In this document: in pieces, positions 5,010 to 6,200 of the stretch
How positions within the stretch are numbered: the first letter of the stretch is position 1
Layout of the letters: each line of letters starts with the position of its first letter
NCBI GenBank assembly: GCA_016217625.1
Contig: JACRHK010000149.1
Location: 1 to 6,200 of the forward strand
DNA length: 6,200 bases
Origin: Nitrospirota bacterium
Lineage (GTDB): Bacteria; Nitrospirota; RBG-16-64-22; JACRHK01
Reading direction: 5' to 3'
Program-made: the position numbers and the translations under genes
Notes under the pieces: generated by a model
The model's input: the letters and a program-made list of their open reading frames with translations, nothing else
What the model was told of the DNA's origin: nothing
Databases searched by the model: none

Positions 5010-6200
5010 GCCAGTTCTCATTGTCCTGTGCTGGGCGATTGTCGTCCTGCCGGGGCTGTGGGCCCGCGACCTCTGGCCGCCGGATGAGATCCGATTCGCC
5101 GAGGTCGCCCGCGAGATGGCGGCCACGGGAGAATATTTCCTCCCCCACCTCAACGGCGCCGTCTACGGCGAAAAACCGCCGCTCTTTTTCTGGCTCACGG
5201 CCCTCCTGAGCGCGTTCCTGGGGTGGGGGGAGATCGCTTCGCGCCTGATTGCAGGACTGGCCGCGTTGGCGACGCTGCTCCTGACCTATGCCCTGGGGAG
5301 GCGGATGTTTTCTCCGGAGGCCGCCTTCCTGGGCGCGCTCGCGCTGCTTACTTCTTTCCTCTTCCTCGCCCTCGCCCAGATCGGCCTCCTGGATATGCTC
5401 CTGACCTGCTGGACGACGCTGGCCTTGTATGCGTATGTAAGCACTCAGCACTCAGCACTCAGCGCTCAGCACTCAGGAAGATGGCTCTTCCTTTTCTACG
5501 TGGCGCTGGCCCTGGCCGTCCTGACGAAGGGGCCGGTGGGGTTCGTCCTTCCCGTCATAGTGGTCCTCGCGTTTGCTTTCTGGATGGAGAAAGCGCACGG
5601 TTGGCGAGCGATCCACCCGCTATGGGGGATCCCCCTTGTGCTGGTCCTGGTGGGTCTCTGGCTGGTGCCGGCCCTCGTCAAAGGCGGATCCGAGTATGCC
5701 GAGCTGGTCCTTTGGAAACAGCAGGCCGCCCGGATTGCCCAGACCTGGAATCCCGAGCCCGGGACTTTCCAGAGCCATACCAGTCCCTGGTACTTCTATT
5801 TCGCCGTTTTCCCCCTGAGCTTCCTCCCCTGGATCTTTTTTCTCCCTCTCGCCCTCCTGTGGGCCTGGCGCAAGCGACAAGAAGCAGGCCTCCGCTTTCT
5901 GTTGGTCTGGGTGGGAGGCGTCTTCCTCTTCTTCAATCTGCTTTCCGGTAAGCAGCCTCATTATCTGCTTCCGATGTTCCCCGCGTTGGCGCTTCTGGTC
6001 GGGGGGATGTTGGCCGAAGGGGGCTTGAGGGTGGAGGCGGGAGGCTCAAGGGAATCGGTTTTATTTCCCGTAGGGCAGGCCCCGTGGGAAGCCTCGCTTC
6101 TATCGGGGCAGGCCACTGCGCCTGCCTCTATCATGATAGGCGGGGACGGCGCCCCGCCCTACCTTAGTCCACACGAAGGTGTGCTGTGGACGAGGAGCAA
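4990..6200 (+). CDS. Second ArnT-like membrane glycosyltransferase, GTG start, 3' partial
   Basis: The frame is open from GTG 4990 to the window end (403 codons and 2 nt, no stop). No in-frame ATG comes before the conserved region; the first, at 5113, would cut into it, so GTG with translational coupling to LAB_N is the best start although no good Shine-Dalgarno is seen. A first helix is followed by WPPDEIRFAEVAREM and GEKPPLFFWL, the same loop motifs as in the first ArnT-like protein. TKGPVGFVLP and KQPHYLLPMFPAL (321-333) also align with it. The donor is likely a polyprenyl-phosphate sugar, acting at the periplasmic face. Residues 151-162 are encoded by a heptamer repeat, and everything after about residue 345 is repeat-derived low-complexity sequence where further helices would be expected. 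The real protein may therefore carry insertions or may degenerate beyond the window. Confidence 0.85.
   Translation, partial: MQKPWIKPVLIVLCWAIVVLPGLWARDLWPPDEIRFAEVAREMAATGEYFLPHLNGAVYGEKPPLFFWLTALLSAFLGWGEIASRLIAGLAALATLLLTYALGRRMFSPEAAFLGALALLTSFLFLALAQIGLLDMLLTCWTTLALYAYVSTQHSALSAQHSGRWLFLFYVALALAVLTKGPVGFVLPVIVVLAFAFWMEKAHGWRAIHPLWGIPLVLVLVGLWLVPALVKGGSEYAELVLWKQQAARIAQTWNPEPGTFQSHTSPWYFYFAVFPLSFLPWIFFLPLALLWAWRKRQEAGLRFLLVWVGGVFLFFNLLSGKQPHYLLPMFPALALLVGGMLAEGGLRVEAGGSRESVLFPVGQAPWEASLLSGQATAPASIMIGGDGAPPYLSPHEGVLWTRS
5440..5474. repeat. Five tandem AGCACTC heptamers inside the second ArnT-like gene
   Basis: Four exact copies and one copy with a single change (AGCGCTC, the fourth) lie head to tail. 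They encode about 12 residues (STQHSALSAQHS) in a loop between two membrane helices. The other ArnT-like protein has only a short SEGKRS linker at this place, so the repeat reads as an insertion that kept the frame. Confidence 0.9.
6022..6063. repeat. Degenerate GG-N5 heptamer tract
   Basis: Six consecutive 7-nt blocks each begin with GG (for example GGCTTGA, GGGTGGA, GGCGGGA, GGCTCAA). CTTGAG (6024-6029) and CTCAAG (6045-6050) are inverted repeats, giving a hairpin form. The tract stays open in the frame of the second ArnT-like gene. It is weaker than the other three islands and partly explained by local G richness. Confidence 0.5.
6070..6162. repeat. REP-like cluster of palindromes in frame within the second ArnT-like gene
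   Basis: An outer inverted repeat (GTAGGGC at 6070-6076, GCCCTAC at 6156-6162) encloses adjacent hairpins: 6088-6100 (GAAGC/GCTTC), 6107-6126 (GGCAGGC/GCCTGCC), a perfect 12-bp palindrome at 6128-6139 (CTATCATGATAG) and 6139-6158 (GGCGGGG/CCCCGCC). GGGCAGGCC also occurs as a direct repeat (6073-6081 and 6106-6114). The element is 93 bp, a multiple of three, and begins on a codon boundary, so it adds 31 codons without a stop. Confidence 0.75.
6167..6191. repeat. Short hairpin next to the palindrome cluster
   Basis: GTCCACA (6167-6173) pairs with TGTGGAC (6185-6191). An alternative inner stem is CACAC/GTGTG around GAAG. It may be part of the same composite element, which could continue past the window. 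Confidence 0.55.

Noticed and set aside
5440..5474. CRISPR-like array
   Set aside because: Units are 7 nt with no spacers; none of the repeat islands has the repeat-spacer pattern of CRISPR.

Overview
The window is a GC-rich bacterial stretch read almost entirely on the + strand. It holds six closely packed genes: a Clp1/Grc3-type P-loop protein, a family 2 glycosyltransferase (GT2), a PAP2-family phosphatase, an ArnT-like membrane glycosyltransferase, a small LAB_N-domain membrane protein, and a second ArnT-like glycosyltransferase that starts at GTG 4990 and runs off the right edge. The GT2 / PAP2 / ArnT / LAB_N set suggests a bacterium that builds polyprenyl-phosphate-linked sugars and uses them outside the inner membrane, most likely a Gram-negative. 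No marker fixes the phylum. From memory only, similar short-period repeat islands occur in uncultured lineages such as Omnitrophota, Methylomirabilota or Nitrospirota; treat that as a weak hint.

Layout: 1-132 is an AT-rich imperfect palindrome with a 7-nt period. 172-1260 encodes the Clp1-like protein. 1262-1363 is a second 7-nt-period inverted-repeat element that lies in frame at the start of the GT2 gene (1265-2068) and appears to supply its start codon and about 33 N-terminal residues. 2070-3053 is PAP2, 3040-4701 the first ArnT-like enzyme, 4734-5009 the LAB_N protein and 4990-6200 the second ArnT-like enzyme. Junctions are short gaps or overlaps of 14-20 nt, so GT2 to the second ArnT looks like one translationally coupled operon, possibly including the Clp1-like gene.

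Proposed pathway (inference from families): GT2 loads a sugar onto undecaprenyl phosphate on the cytoplasmic face. The lipid-sugar is flipped, and the LAB_N protein, which resembles a three-helix SemiSWEET-type half transporter, is a candidate helper. The two ArnT-like enzymes transfer sugar to lipid A or another acceptor on the periplasmic face, and PAP2 recycles the polyprenyl carrier or dephosphorylates the lipid acceptor. The sugar and acceptor cannot be read from the sequence.

The most unusual signal is not a gene. Four separate islands (1-132, 1262-1363, 5440-5474, 6022-6063) share a strict 7-nt period but use different heptamer units. Two are long inverted repeats and three lie inside reading frames without breaking them. 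A fifth island (6070-6191) is a cluster of short palindromes, also in frame. Together they look like a family of small repeat elements that invade genes as well as spacers.
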